Source: Calendula officinalis (taxonomy: Eukaryota; Streptophyta; Magnoliopsida; Asterales; Asteraceae). From it: 64,000 nt of DNA. Shown piece after piece: positions 11,793-23,747 of this stretch; position 1 is the stretch's first letter; the number at the start of each line of letters is the position of its first letter. The position numbers were made by a program, and so were the translations under genes. Under the pieces are notes generated by a model that did not search any database, had not been told where the DNA came from, and saw only the letters and a list, made by a program, of their open reading frames with translations. The stretch lies in contig OY970822.1 in the NCBI GenBank assembly GCA_963853835.1, positions 87,959,135 to 88,023,134 on the forward strand. Reading direction: 5' to 3'.

Positions 11793-12105
11793 CTACCTCC
11801 GTATCAAAATAAGTGATACATTTGGGAAATTGCGGTTTTTGAGGCAAAAGATTGGAAAGTGATTTAAAATAGTATAAAATGGATAGTTAGTGGATAATGT
11901 GACCCACTTCTTTTGGATGTAGTGAAATTAATGATGTTTAAAAGTAAAAGTAAGGATAAAAGAATAATTTTACTTTATTAAAGTAGATAGTTAGTGGAGA
12001 AGGGGTCCCACTTTTTTGTCAAATAAGGAAAGATTTTGAAGTATATCACTTATTTTGTTCCACCCCTTTTAGGAAAGTGTATCACTTACTTTGATACGGA
12101 GGTAG
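11793..12105. mobile_element. Stowaway-like MITE, family 1 (downstream of QRT3-like gene)
   Basis: Ends CTACCTCCGTATCAAAATAA and GATACGGAGGTAG are flanked by TA (11791-11792 and 12106-12107). Its interior is nearly the reverse complement of the 9167 copy, for example TTTTGGATGTAGTGAAATTA against TAATTTCACTACATCCAAAA. Confidence 0.93.
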
Positions 12106-12368
12106 TATGATTTTTGTTGAACTACTTTTTTTTTATCTTTCTGTATAATCAACACACTAAAACACTGAATTCATTATTTAAGTATTTTGAAAATATTTCA
12201 TTTGACCTTGTACCTAAGTATTAGGGTAAGTTAATAGGATCAGGTTAGCAGGTTGGAATCAGTCAACCCAAACCTGATCGACATGTTCGAATTTCTAGGT
12301 CAGAGATATCAACACTAATCCGGACATTTTTAAATCGTGGTAATCATACCTAAATCACCTGAGTCATA

Positions 12369-12631
12369 CTCCCTCCGTCCCACAAAAAAGTTCCCATTTC
12401 TCCTAAAGCTTTTGTCCCACAAAAAAGTTCCCATTTCTCACATGTGGTGGGCTCCACACAATAAAATACTATTATTATTAAGAACTCCATCAATAATATC
12501 CACTAATTATCTTTCTCTCTCCAAACCAACCTTATATTTTAATCAAAATAATACCAATGACCCCACCACTAACTACCACCTAAAATCTTGTGCCAAAGGG
12601 AAATGGGAACTTTTTTGTGGGACGGAGGGAG
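12369..12631. mobile_element. Stowaway-like MITE, family 2
   Basis: Starts CTCCCTCCGTCCCACAAAAA and ends GGGACGGAGGGAG, flanked by TA (12367-12368 and 12632-12633). The first 30 bases are repeated once inside the left end. It interrupts a GGTTAGCAGGTTGG-type repeat field. Confidence 0.9.
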
Positions 12632-12639
12632 TATAATTT

Positions 12640-13500
12640 AACAAGTTGGTAGGTTAGGTTGACTGGTCAGGAAAAAAATTAGACTAAAAGCAATGGTAAT
12701 CCTGAGGAGCAGAAATGTCAAACAGGAGTTTAAAGATGTTTTAGGTGGGTATTAAAGAATTTTATAATATTTACATATGTTTCTAAAAAGCTTTTAATAA
12801 AACTTATAAAAATAAACGGGTTGGTGGATCGAGCATTTGTGAAGTAACTTTTTCTATTAGATAAAATACTTTGTAATCATATTAAAAATGATTGGTATGC
12901 CTAATTATTAACCCTTAATATCAAATTAAATATAGGACCGCAACGTCAAAAAAAATGAAAGAAAAATACTAAAAGAGAGAAAATACTAGTAGAGTATGTA
13001 GTAGTATACCAAAATACCAAATCCTCATGCATTTCTACATTCTACCAGGAGGAAGTAATTAAGCCCAATATAATTGATACGCTTTGGATGGGCCACAAGG
13101 AAGGGCCCAAGGACAAGGAAGAAATTGAAATTAATGGACCGGACCTATAAGGCTAAAACTGAATTAGATGTACAACAGGATAATCAAGGCTTGCACGTAC
13201 TAGTAGGTAAAACCGTAAAAGTAGCATATCACGTAAGAAAACCTAAATTGATTGTTTATGGTATTGGTGTTTGATATTACTCATGGTATAAAATCACAGA
13301 TTCAAATCCATTGTAGACAAAATGAAGATAGATATAGGAGGGTTATTAAAAACGTTAGAAGAAAAAATAAATAATGCGGTAAGCGCACCAAAATAAAGGA
13401 CGTTTAGTGACCAACCGAAAGAGAGGATAGTCACTATACATATATTTGTTTGCTTTTGTGACTGGAAGAAGAGAAGCATAACAAATATTGGTGGTTAGTA
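12640..13500. other. Non-genic stretch
   Basis: I see no supported gene. A 66-residue frame at 13074-13274 matches no family I know. Confidence 0.4.
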
Positions 13501-13503
13501 TTA

Positions 13504-13961
13504 CTCCGCTTCTTAATAAAGTTCTCATTTATCGCAAAATTTTGTCTTACAATAAAGTTCTCATTTCTAAATTGACGGGGTCCACATAATAAAATAATAT
13601 ACTCCCTTTGTCCCACTTTAATTGTCCACTACAAAAAAGCACACAGTTTAAGAAAAGTGCATTAATTATATAATGTCACCAATCAAATTTTCTCTTTCCC
13701 ACTTAAATGTTTTTTGATTGGTTGAAATTTAGGAAATGACACTCTTTGTGAGACAAACTAAAATAGTATACTGGACATTTAAAATGGGACGGAGGGAGTA
13801 ATTACTAAGGATCCCACCAATAAATATCCACTAACTTTCTTTCTATTTCCAAAATAACCTTATATTTTAATCAAAATTAGTATTAATGGTCCTACAACTA
13901 ACTATTTCCATAAAAACATGTGTTTAAAAGAAATCAAAACTTTATTAAAAGACGTAAGGAG
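13504..13961. mobile_element. Stowaway-like MITE, family 2, interrupted by another MITE
   Basis: Outer ends CTCCGCTTCTTAATAAAGTT and TTTATTAAAAGACGTAAGGAG are flanked by TA. Taking out the inner element (13602-13798 plus one TA) leaves about 259 bp, the usual length of this family. Internal CCAATAAATATCCACTAAC and ATATTTTAATCAAAATTAGT match family 2. Confidence 0.85.
13602..13798. mobile_element. Stowaway-like MITE, family 3 (nested)
   Basis: The 197-bp element starts CTCCCTTTGTCCCACTTTAA and ends AAATGGGACGGAGGGAG, with TA duplications at 13600-13601 and 13799-13800. The TTGATTGGTTGAAA interior relates it to the copy at 55866. Confidence 0.9.
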
Positions 13962-14320
13962 TAATTTTTAGAGGTAGTTTTATGTTAAGTCCAAAAGAAA
14001 TAGTTAGCATTTTCCATAAAAATAAAAATAAAAATAAAAAATTGGTTAAATTGTTTTTTTTCCTTTGACATAATTAGTAAGGTCGGTTATTAAACCATGG
14101 TTATTGGGCATTTTCATAAAGCAATTAAGAAATAACGACGCCCATAGATTTAGGCCTGATGTAGAAGTAACAGATCGACGGACATGGTGTTTTGTTTCAT
14201 TCCAACCACAGAAGTTGCAGGCTATTGATTTCCCTTTCCACAAATCTCGATCCCCCAAATCTGTCTCCAACCTACACGGGAACGCGATCAATTTTGCGTC
14301 GATTGTAATCGGATCGTATC

Positions 14321-16405
14321 ATGGACGAAGAACACAAAACGGAGCATAAACAGAAGATCTGGATGCTCGATCCCCCCACCGATAGGCCCGTTCGTGTTTA
14401 CGCCGACGGAATATACGATCTCTTCCATTTCGGTCATGCTCGTTCCCTCGAACAAGCCAAAAAATCGTAAATTTTCACTCTCCTCTTTCATGATTCTGGA
14501 TCAATTTGTTTAATTTTATGCAATTGATTGCTTGTTCTGTATGTGAACGGAATCGGTTTGTGCTTTATGACGGTTTGATTTCACATGATCCGCTTTTAGG
14601 CTTTCGTTATTTCTAATATTTTCGATTGATATGTACGTACAGTTTGATTTCATAAAATTATTATTCTTTCAGACATCGTTAAGTCTATTGCACTTATGTC
14701 ACAATCAATTTATTGAGATTTTTGAAGAATCACATGTGCAGAAGGATTGCAGTAATAGCTTCATATGAGTTTAGGGTTAATAATGGATTGTACAGGCAAC
14801 ATAGGATACGCATAAACATATTGAAATATTGATTAACTTGTTGTTGAACAGAAGATTGAATTTATGGTCTGAATTTCATTTAGAGGTTTGATGAAAAGTG
14901 TGGAAAACAATCACATACTAATATATTTGTAACACCTGAAATAGGTTTCCAAATACTTATCTGCTGGTTGGATGCTGCAATGATGAGGTCACTCACAGCC
15001 TAAAGGGAAAAACAGTCATGACTGACTTAGAGCGATATGAATCCCTCCGTCATTGCAAGTATGTTTCTTGTACTCAAAATCCTGATTATTTTTTTAATAA
15101 TATTTACAATTATGTATAAATTTATCACAATTGTTTTGGAACTTTTATGCAGGTGGGTTGATGAAGTTATCCCAGATGCCCCTTGGGTTATGGACCAGGA
15201 ATTTATAGATAAACATAAGATTGACTATGTGGCTCATGATTCTCTCCCGTAAGGTCAACCTACCCAAAAACTACATGATTAAAAATTAATTAAATAACTC
15301 TTTTTCATTATGAATCAGTCATGAAATTTGTATACGGTTTCTTAAGCTTATAACATAGGCACTTTATGAAATTACAATTGAAGTATTATTTTTTGTCTTT
15401 GAATTTGATGTACTTTAACATTTTACTATATGTGATCTGTTAATTGGTTTTGCTTTTGTCAACTTTCAGCTATGCTGATGCAAGTGGGACCGCAAACGAT
15501 GTCTACGAATTTGTAAGTTTAGATATTATCAATGCAGAAAAACCAAAATATATTTGAATGGTTTATAATTTGAATTAAAATTCTGCTTAGGTCAAAACTA
15601 TTGGACGATTTAAGGAGACAAAACGAACTGAAGGTATCTCCACGTCAGATATAATCATGAGAATTGTTAAAGATTATAATAATTATGTAATGCGAAATTT
15701 GGATCGAGGTTACTCAAGAAAGGATCTTGGTGTCAGCTATGTGAAGGTATTCCTTATTTTCAAATTTGAATTAAATTTATGTCGTGCAATCTTCTATTCT
15801 GTATTTTAATGTATGTATTTTTATGATTTATATTATGTTGCTATTTAAATGTACCAGGAAAAAAGGTTGAGAGTAAACATGAGTTTAAAAAAGCTACACG
15901 AAAAGGTGAAGAAGCAACAAGAAAAAGTTGAAGAGAAGGTATTTACCGTTATTACCCGAATTTGTATTTTACGTTAATAAAATCGAATATTTTTAACAAA
16001 TTTATTATGGTTTGTGGGTACGGCAGATACATATAGTGGCAAAAACTGCAGGAATGAATCATAACCTGTGGGTTGAGAATGCTGACCGTTTGGTTGCCGG
16101 TTTTCTCGAAATGTTTGAAGAAGGGTGCCATAAAATGGTAAATATTTTCAATTTTTCATAAGCATGCATTAATGCTAAATATGTCTACAAAGTTTATAAT
16201 AATAATAATAAATTATGTATTTTAGGGAACGGCAATTAGGGATCGAATTCAAGAACAATTAATGAAGGGAAATGGTGGAGAATTAACATATGAAAAAGAC
16301 GAAGAAGATGAAAATGAATATTATTATGATTATAGCACCGACGAAGATGACGTGTATTCGGATGGAAGTGAAGTTGAACCGAAACCAATATCACAATCAC
16401 AATGA
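14321..16405 (+). CDS. CCT1: Choline-phosphate cytidylyltransferase
   Basis: Eight exons keep frame: 14321-14466, 14945-15058, 15153-15248, 15470-15512, 15591-15746, 15858-15938, 16027-16137, 16226-16405, giving 308 residues. The enzyme makes CDP-choline from CTP and phosphocholine, the rate-limiting step of phosphatidylcholine synthesis. The catalytic HxGH motif is at residues 36-39 ([15 protein letters not shown]), the second signature RTEGISTSD at 145-153, and [14 protein letters not shown] lies between. A basic, helical stretch ([18 protein letters not shown]) is the expected lipid-binding helix that controls activity at membranes. The C-terminus is acidic ([10 protein letters not shown]). 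Plants have CCT1 and CCT2; I cannot tell which this is. The gene ends about 500 bp from the convergent RRM gene. Confidence 0.94.
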
Positions 16406-16909
16406 AGTTTGTTTTTTTAGTTCCCGAAACGTGTAGCAATATATGTAAAGGGTTGGTTGGTTATTTAGTAAAACTTATACGACTTTGTGATGATAATTAT
16501 GTAGCTTTTTATATAAGTTTGAGATTGGCTTTATGTAATAATTATATGATCAAGTTTCTGCAAGGGACAGTTTTTGAAGGTTGAATCCATATATTTTTGT
16601 ATGAAGTTTGTTCATTTTCCAAGTGCAGTTTGGCAATTTTTGATGGTAGTGATACATTGAACTATTAAAATGATCCGTTTAAAAACAAATTTAACGATAT
16701 TTAGAGAATGTACAACTATTTAATCATCTGTGTTTAAAACAAAAGCAAAAAATGCATAGGTATTTCAAGACAAGCATTTTGAATAATAAAAGCAATCAAA
16801 ACTTTTTAGTATCTAATGATCTGTTTTCCGTATAATTACATGTCACTATATAACATATAACATTTTCTACTATTGTACCTAAAGCAAAAATTTTATATCA
16901 TAATGCCCA
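16406..16909. other. Convergent intergenic gap
   Basis: This 504-bp AT-rich gap lies between two stop codons facing each other, so it must hold both 3' untranslated regions. No repeat is evident. Confidence 0.6.
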
Positions 16910-18135
16910 TTATTCTTCTGCCTCTTTTTGGGTCAAAAAAGATGGCCCGTGGGGCGGTCCAGAGGTTTTCGGGTAGGAACTCTTTTTGTCCTTCACGGGT
17001 TTTGCAAGTTCTACATATATTACTCTGCCATCCAGATACTGCAAATAGAACAAATATGAAATTTCCTAAATGGAAAAACAAAAACCAAAAATGGGAAAAA
17101 AAGGCAAAGAAAAACCTTCTCATCCATGTTTTCTAGGGCACACATGGCATCATCTTGATTCTTGTATTGGACGAATGCGTACCCTTTTGATTTCTTTGAG
17201 GTTTCATCCTTAATAAGCTTAACTACATTATATAAGTCAAGATTGCACAAAGTTAGATGGCAAGAAAAATGTTGGGATTTGAAAAGAAAATAAAAACTTA
17301 TTGTTGGTAAATCTGATTGAAATAGAAAATGCAAACCTTCGGCTATCTGGCCAAAATTTGAAAATTCTTCCTTCAAACAAGTTTCACTGGTAGAGTACGA
17401 CAAATCTACAGTTCAAAAACAACAGTTAGAAACTTAGAATATGCCTCTACCTTAATACAAAAACCATTTGCTTAATTAAAATTTTATTTGTTTTAATGTT
17501 TATGCTCAATTCTCTTGGAATTGTCTGAATTCAAAGATACAATTGTTCATTTGTCATGTTCATACTTTTTCACAATGCTAACCTAATCTTCACTTTCTGT
17601 CCAAATTATTACTGATCTAAATGCAGGAATTCCTAATATTAACTTCGTAAACTACATTTACACCCTATTTTTGTAGGTTAATTTACTCTTCAAGGATGTT
17701 TGGATAAGTGTTCATCAGCTAATTGCGTTAATTTGCACTTATGCAATCCCAAACACCAATTTAGCTAAAGTTTATCATCAATTTGTGCTAAAGACGCCAA
17801 TATAGCTCATTGTCATCCATATATTTAATTCAATTTCAAGTTCGTGAAGAATGAAATTTCAATAATTCACACTTGAAACGCATCATAATTTCTATAAAAG
17901 AGCTCTAAATTGCAAAATATCTGATGTACAGTTAATTATCGATAGAGATTACTAAAGGATACATATATTTGTAGAAATTGAAAGCAGGGGGCTTACTTCT
18001 GACCATGATTTTGCTAGCTAAAGGATATTCGATTAAACAAGCACGAAGCTTTATAGATTTTCGATTCAACCAACGATTTGGAATTGCTGTTGTTTCCATT
18101 GAGATTGTGGGTCTCATCCATCCAATTGTCGACAT
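16910..18135 (-). CDS. Small RNA-recognition-motif protein, probably organellar
   Basis: Four exons on the minus strand, 18135-17997, 17405-17337, 17222-17116 and 17038-16910, give 147 residues in frame. The first 40 residues are rich in R, S and hydroxylated residues and lack acids until IEYP, as in organelle transit peptides. One RRM follows: RNP2 KIMVRNLS at about 41-48 and RNP1 KGYAFVQY at 82-89, with the YLDGRVIYVELAKP strand at the end. The C-terminus is short (KTSGPPHGPSFLTQKEAEE) without a glycine-rich tail. The architecture resembles plant organelle RRM proteins of the ORRM type that assist RNA editing or stability; that function is inference. The ATG at 18135 is the first in frame after an upstream stop. 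Introns 1 and 2 are 591 and 114 bp. Confidence 0.87.
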
Positions 18136-18344
18136 TGCCCCCAACGATTACGAGAGTTTTATAACTCTGTTACACCAGGAATTCCAGCCAAAACAACGAA
18201 AATGGTTCTAGGTTTTTAAGAGAAAAAAGGGGTTTTAGGTTTTCAAGAGTAAAAGATAAAATAAAAGGATTGTATATAGTTTGTTTTTATGTAAAAGAGT
18301 GTGAATCCTTCATTGACAAACGATAGCATTTGAGCTAAAAAATT

Positions 18345-18660
18345 TGAATTCAAAATTTTAAAGGGATTATTAAGATTTAGGTCCCGTTTGATTTCGTCGG
18401 ATTGAGTCGGAATTGGATTGAGTCGGAATCGGATTGAGTCCGGTGGTTTTCTAGTTCGGACCCGATCAGAGGTTTTCATCGGACCGAGTCCAGCATTTGG
18501 ACCGAGTCTGATCAATTAGGAATCTATCAAACAAGACTCTTCGAACCGAGTCCGAATTCGGACCCAATCTAACGAATTGGAAGGAAATCAAACAGCCCCT
18601 TAAATATAAGCTAATAAGTCATAAGCTCCCTTAAAAAAAGCTTTCCAAACACCCCCTAAA
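18345..18660. repeat. Short repeat family Y, split by a Tourist MITE
   Basis: AAAGGGATTATTAAG before and AAGCTTTCCAAACACCCCCT after the insert match an unbroken copy at 50268-50340 (GGGATTATTAAGGCTTATAT ... CAAACACCCCCTAA). Confidence 0.7.
18380..18599. mobile_element. Tourist-like MITE (220 bp)
   Basis: Left end GGTCCCGTTTGATTTCG and right end GGAAATCAAACAGCCCC are inverted repeats; TTA flanks both sides (18377-18379 and 18600-18602). The interior is rich in GAGTCGGA/TCCGACTC repeats. Confidence 0.85.
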
Positions 18661-18912
18661 TCGACTGAAAACTGAATTGAAATCAAACTGAAAACATGTA
18701 ATATGTTCGATTTTAAAAATTCATCATTTCCGGTTTCGGTTCGGGTTTTCCGAAAGGGAAAACATTTGGGCTAAAAAACAGGACTGAAACCGAATCGAAT
18801 CAAAACCGAAAACATGTAATCGATTTGGTTTCCATTTTAAAAATTCATCATTTTCGTTTTCAGTTCCATCAGGTTCAGTTCAGTTTCTGGACCACGCCTA
18901 CCCCTACCTACG
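18660..18912. mobile_element. Degenerate hAT-like fragment
   Basis: It carries two tandem versions of ACCGAAAACATGTAAT followed by AAAATTCATCATTTTCG, as in the hAT element at 41798. The right end GCCTACCCCTA is the hAT-type terminus, but I cannot place the left end or a duplication. Confidence 0.5.
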
Positions 18913-18926
18913 ACAAACTATTTGTC

Positions 18927-19310
18927 CTTGTAAACATGATAATTATCATTTTAAATTAGTGATTTTTTTTTCGTTAAATATGTTATGGAAACTCCAATCG
19001 CATTAATCACCAGAATAGAGATCATGGTTACATAATGAACCATATACTTGTTTATTACTTAACCACCACCACCATATACTTGTAAACATGATAATTATCA
19101 TTTTAAATTACCACCACCATATACTTGTAACCACCACCACCATATACTTAACCACCATATACTTGTAAACATGATAATTATCATTTTAAATTAGTGATTT
19201 TTTTTTCGTTAAATATGTTATGGAAACTCCAATCGCATTAATCACCAGAATAGAGAGCATGGTTACATAATGAACCATATACTTGTTTATTACTTAACAA
19301 CCACCACCAC
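18927..19310. repeat. Local tandem duplication, 235-bp period
   Basis: CTTGTAAACATGATAATTAT and the following sequence through GAACCATATACTTGTTTATT occur at 18927 and again at 19162, with a shorter third piece at 19079. CCACCA microsatellites lie between. Confidence 0.85.
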
Positions 19311-19331
19311 CACCCCCCCCCCCCCCCCCCC
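19311..19331. repeat. Poly-C tract
   Basis: About 19 consecutive C on the plus strand follow (CCA)n and precede CACACACA. Confidence 0.95.
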
Positions 19332-19353
19332 ACACACAAATTAATCCATATCC

Positions 19354-20026
19354 GTATGAAACTAACCTGACATACTCATCGGGGTCTAACTGAACCAAAC
19401 TATTCCTGAGCAATTTGACCTTGACTCATTTTGCGACTTTTTTTAAGCGTTTATAGATGTCGGTAATTAACAATGCGATTTTAGACGTCACAAAATTCGT
19501 GACTCGTTTTACGATGTATTTAGATATGTCGCTAAATTAACGACATGTTTATAGGTTGTATGAAAACTAACCTGACATACTCATCGGGGTCTAACTGAAC
19601 CAAACTATTCCTAAGCAATTTGACCTGGACTCATTTTGCGACTTTTTTTAAGCGTGTATAGATGTCGGTAATTAACAATGCGATTTTAGACGTCACAAAA
19701 TTAGTGACTCGTTTTACGATGTATTTAGATATGTCGCTAAATTAACGATATGTTTATAGGTCGCATAATTAGCGAATTGTTTTGCGACTCGTTTACAGAG
19801 TCGCAAATTTGTTACTTGTTTAGCAATGCATTCAAGACGTCGCAAAAATTAGAGTCTTGTTGAACGACTTATCAAGCAACATCATCATCTCAAAACTTAT
19901 TAAGCCTCACAATTTGCAACACTAACGATATGCACGTCGCTAAACATGTCGATAATTCGTCACAATTTGTGACGAAATAACCTGTCACTAAAGATGTCAG
20001 CTAAAATGGCTGTTTTCTCGTAGCGG
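19354..20026. mobile_element. CACTA-like transposon end with subterminal repeats
   Basis: The segment is packed with short GTCGCTAAA, GACGTCGCAAAA and ACTCGTTTTACGAT motifs, the pattern of CACTA subterminal repeats. Its right end reads TAAAATGGCTGTTTTCTCGTAG, whose reverse complement resembles the CACTACAAGAAAA terminus with two substitutions. A 204-bp unit is tandemly duplicated at 19354-19557 and 19558-19761. No left terminus or transposase is seen. Confidence 0.6.
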
Positions 20027-20204
20027 CTGAACCAATGAACTCGTTACCTTAAAAGACTACCACCACCATTTGGCCATAGCTAAGTTAGTAGCATGAAGAC
20101 TATCTATCCCTAACCTACCACATGTGAGTGGATATAATAAATAATAATAGTAATGATAATAAAATCTCCGAAAACCTTATGACAAATTTAGTACTTCTGT
20201 TGGT

Positions 20205-20335
20205 GATTTAAAGGCAGAAACAAAATACGTAACTAGGGTTCCAAGAACGGGTTTTAGTAAGGTTAGTCGGCAATCGTATGATAAAATGCTTGATTTCCAA
20301 GATCGAAGAGACCAACTTGCAACTTTGGCTATGTT
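20205..20335 (-). pseudogene. LINE reverse transcriptase fragment
   Basis: The minus strand encodes SWKSSILSYDCRLTLLKPVL followed by GTLVTYFVSAFK, aligning with SWKASTLSYGGRLTLVKSVL of the LINE at 56161. Only about 45 residues remain. Confidence 0.8.
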
Positions 20336-20399
20336 TTTGGTAGCCTGGAGTTGGCGCATGTAAATATTATATACACACCGTTGCAAAATGATGTCGTTT

Positions 20400-22242
20400 T
20401 AATCAACCTAGTTATGAAGACTATCATTTGGCATTTGAAATGGCGATACATTAATGACTAAACATAACAAATTTCATTGATTAACACAATAAAGTTACAC
20501 AAATAGTCTAACTAAGTTACTTGAGTTGTTATTTTGTTCATTAGAGTTTGCAAAAGTATTCCATTTTTGGTAACTAACCAAAAAGTTAAATAACGGTAAA
20601 CAAAAATACAAAACAATGGTAAAGTTAAATCCTAAGATATAAAATGCCAATATGAAATGAAACAAAAGAACGGACAGGGACAAATTGGATCCAGTCAGGC
20701 TTTGGGACTGGAATTTAGGGCCGTGTACATGAATTCATCAAAACTTGACACATTTACTTCCATGTATTTAGCTCACTATGTGTAAAGTAATTTCTGCAGA
20801 AAAAAATATAATTCTTTTAGTATAAAGTAGCCTATATATTTTTACCTAAATCAGTTAAAATATTCTCTAATTAAAATTGAGGTGGTTTTCACCGTCCCCA
20901 TTGTATTCGTAGAGTAAATTACGATGATTTTTGAGGCTAACCTTAAATTTTGTATAATTATATTTGAGTTATTTCTTGAAAACATTTTACATCTACAGTC
21001 TTTTAGTTTAGGGTTTTCAATAAGGATGGATAAGAATAAGCCGTCTTGATTTTGCTTAAAGGAAGAATTTGAATATTGCTAAAAAGAAGGTTCATAATTT
21101 GACTAATGAAGTTAAAAGGGGCTAAATATGAAAATAATCTTCATTTTATTGGTTCTTATTGACAGTCGTAAGGGCTGTCATTATCAAAAAAATTTAGTTT
21201 AACGCACATGAATATTCTGATAAATATGAATACATATTTAGTTAAAAAGGGCTATAAGTATAATTTTTTTTCAGAAGTGTGTAACATGCTAAAAGAATCA
21301 AAGTATGAGAGACTTTTAGAAACATGATTATGAGTTTAATTTTTAAAAATTATAACCATAGATGGAATTTTTATAAACCTTTAACGACAAGGACAATCCT
21401 TAGAATTTGCTCAAATTTTATTGTCTTCTTGATTGTATCAACAATTTATATTAATTAATAAAAATTAGGAAAATAATAATGACATCTATTATGGTTGTCA
21501 AGACTTCAAGATATGAATAAAAAATTTGTACAATAATTAATAATCACCCCTGCATTTTATGAATCAACCCCCATTAATAAAAGTACAAACAATTTATGCA
21601 CGCCAACTACCTCTTAATGACATCCCTAAGAGCTGTCATTACCAAAACCCCAAAAATTATATAAAAGGTTGATTTTATTGGTATGATACGATCGAGTTTT
21701 TTATATGTGCAGCTACAAAACCATGAAAATACAAATTTATTTATTTATTTATATTGCATACCCACGGTTTTATAAAACATTGAAACCACAAAACTCCAAC
21801 GGTTAAGATGTTATAAAGTTAATAAAATGTTAAACTATCGACATTACATATAAAATGGTCCTTGTATAATTGTACAGTTTCCACTTTTTGAGTTTTGACA
21901 TTTCAACAAACTTTTTGGTACCAACCTCAGAAATTGGTCCAATTTAAAGTGAACTTTTCATCAATCATTCAGAGGAAATTCGAAAAAAAAAAAAAAAAAA
22001 CAGGATAAAATAAGTTTGGGATTTTTATAGGGTAAAATAAGTTTAGAAAAACAACAAACATATCAACTAAATTACCCAAATAAGTCATTAAAAGTTTTGT
22101 AATTGCCAAAATAGCCTAGCCCATTATTGCCAAAATAGCCTAGCCCATTATAGAGGTTGTAGTTACTAAAACGGACAAAAAAAACTGTAGTAACAAAAAT
22201 GAATTATACCCCAAAGTATAATTTATTGTGTGAAATCTGCCT
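20400..22242. other. AT-rich intergenic stretch with palindromic motifs
   Basis: No gene is supported. GACAGTCGTAAGGGCTGTC at 21160-21178 and GACATCCCTAAGAGCTGTC near 21619 are copies of the family P palindrome described at 28764 and 39608. An A tract lies at 21983-22000. Confidence 0.45.
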
Positions 22243-22265
22243 TTATATATATATATATATATATA
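22243..22265. repeat. (TA)n microsatellite
   Basis: About 11 TA units directly precede the sequence GGGGTGCATTATAGACAGAA, which is taken as one end of an element. Confidence 0.9.
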
Positions 22266-23747
22266 GGGGTGCATTATAGACAGAACCAAATTAGGAGAAG
22301 AACCCTCAGAACTGATTTCCACCAATCATATTTTAGTAAAATAGTTTTATTTTATTTTATTTTAAAGGGTATAAACGTAAATGCATATTTTTTTAAATTT
22401 GGTAAATGATCTTTATTTGGTAACTTCCGTATTAACGGGAATCCCTACAATTATGGAATTTTGTTTATTTGAAAAACTTCTGTATCATACATTCATGTAC
22501 ATTACGAATCTACATATATGTATATTTACAAATACATTTATGTATGTAAGAAAACACATATGTTATTTTATGATTAACCAACTCAAAACAAGCACTTTAA
22601 TATAACAAACAATCGAAAATACTGAAATATCATATATGTACAAAAAAAACTAAATAACATCTATGTACAAAAAAACTAACACCTATGTACAAAAAACTAA
22701 ATAACACCAATGTATAAAAAATATAAACACCTATGTACAACATTGACTCTTCTTTCTAAACTATTCTCTTCATCTTCATCTTTGTAGAGTTTAAACTCCG
22801 AATTGTCTCTCGAGTTTGACCGTGCAAGCTGGAAAACACGAAATAACTTAATATCAAACATAATTTTCGTTATATACATGTATGTATGTGGACTTACATT
22901 GATGTATATAGATACGCTAACATCGATTCATTGTAAAACCTTCACCACCATGTAAGCGCTGGAGGAATCGAGGCCAAAGGTCGGTTCATCTAGAAGTAGA
23001 ATAATCGGATCGTGAATGATATATATTCCGATTGTAACACGGCGGCGTTCTCCGCCGGATACTCCTCTGTGTCCTTCGTCTCAGATGACGGTTTTAGCAG
23101 CGTTTCTGATCCCTAATTGGTCAATTAGGGCTTGAACTCTGAGTTTCTTCTTTGATTTTGATAGCGTTTGGGGGAGGCGGAACTCGGCCGCGAACATGAG
23201 CGTTTCTTCGACGGTTAACATCGGAAATAACAGATCGTCTTGCATGACATAAGCAGAAATTACTTTTAGTAAACTGGAATCCAATTGCTCGCCGTTTAAA
23301 GTCACGTTCCCTTTCAAAATTCCTTTTGCAGTTCGATTCGCTAACGCGTCAATCAGAGTAGACTTACCGGAGCCACTCGCTCCGAGCACCGCCAGCACCT
23401 CGCCATCTCTCGCCTGACCGGAAATATCAGAGCAGTCTCTCTCCACCGCCGGCACCAAACACGGCCGGAATCTGAAGTTTTCTTCGAACCTTCACACTAT
23501 AGGAATGAGATAAAAGAGGAAGAGAATAAGAGAACGTGGGAGTCGGTTAGGGTTAGTGGAGAGAGAGAAAATAGGAATGAGATAAAAGAGGGGAACAGTT
23601 TCTAAAAGATACCGATTTTACCCTTTTATTTATTTATTACTAAATTTAAATACCCATAAGTAATCTTAACCATCCAATTTAAAATCAATGGTTTAAGATT
23701 GAGTTCTTACAGTTCTAACGCTAAAAATGGTTCTGATTTTAATTCTA

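Noticed and set aside
14046..14491. Open frames on both strands overlapping the CCT start
   Set aside because: They overlap the supported first exon or its 5' untranslated region and show no domain.
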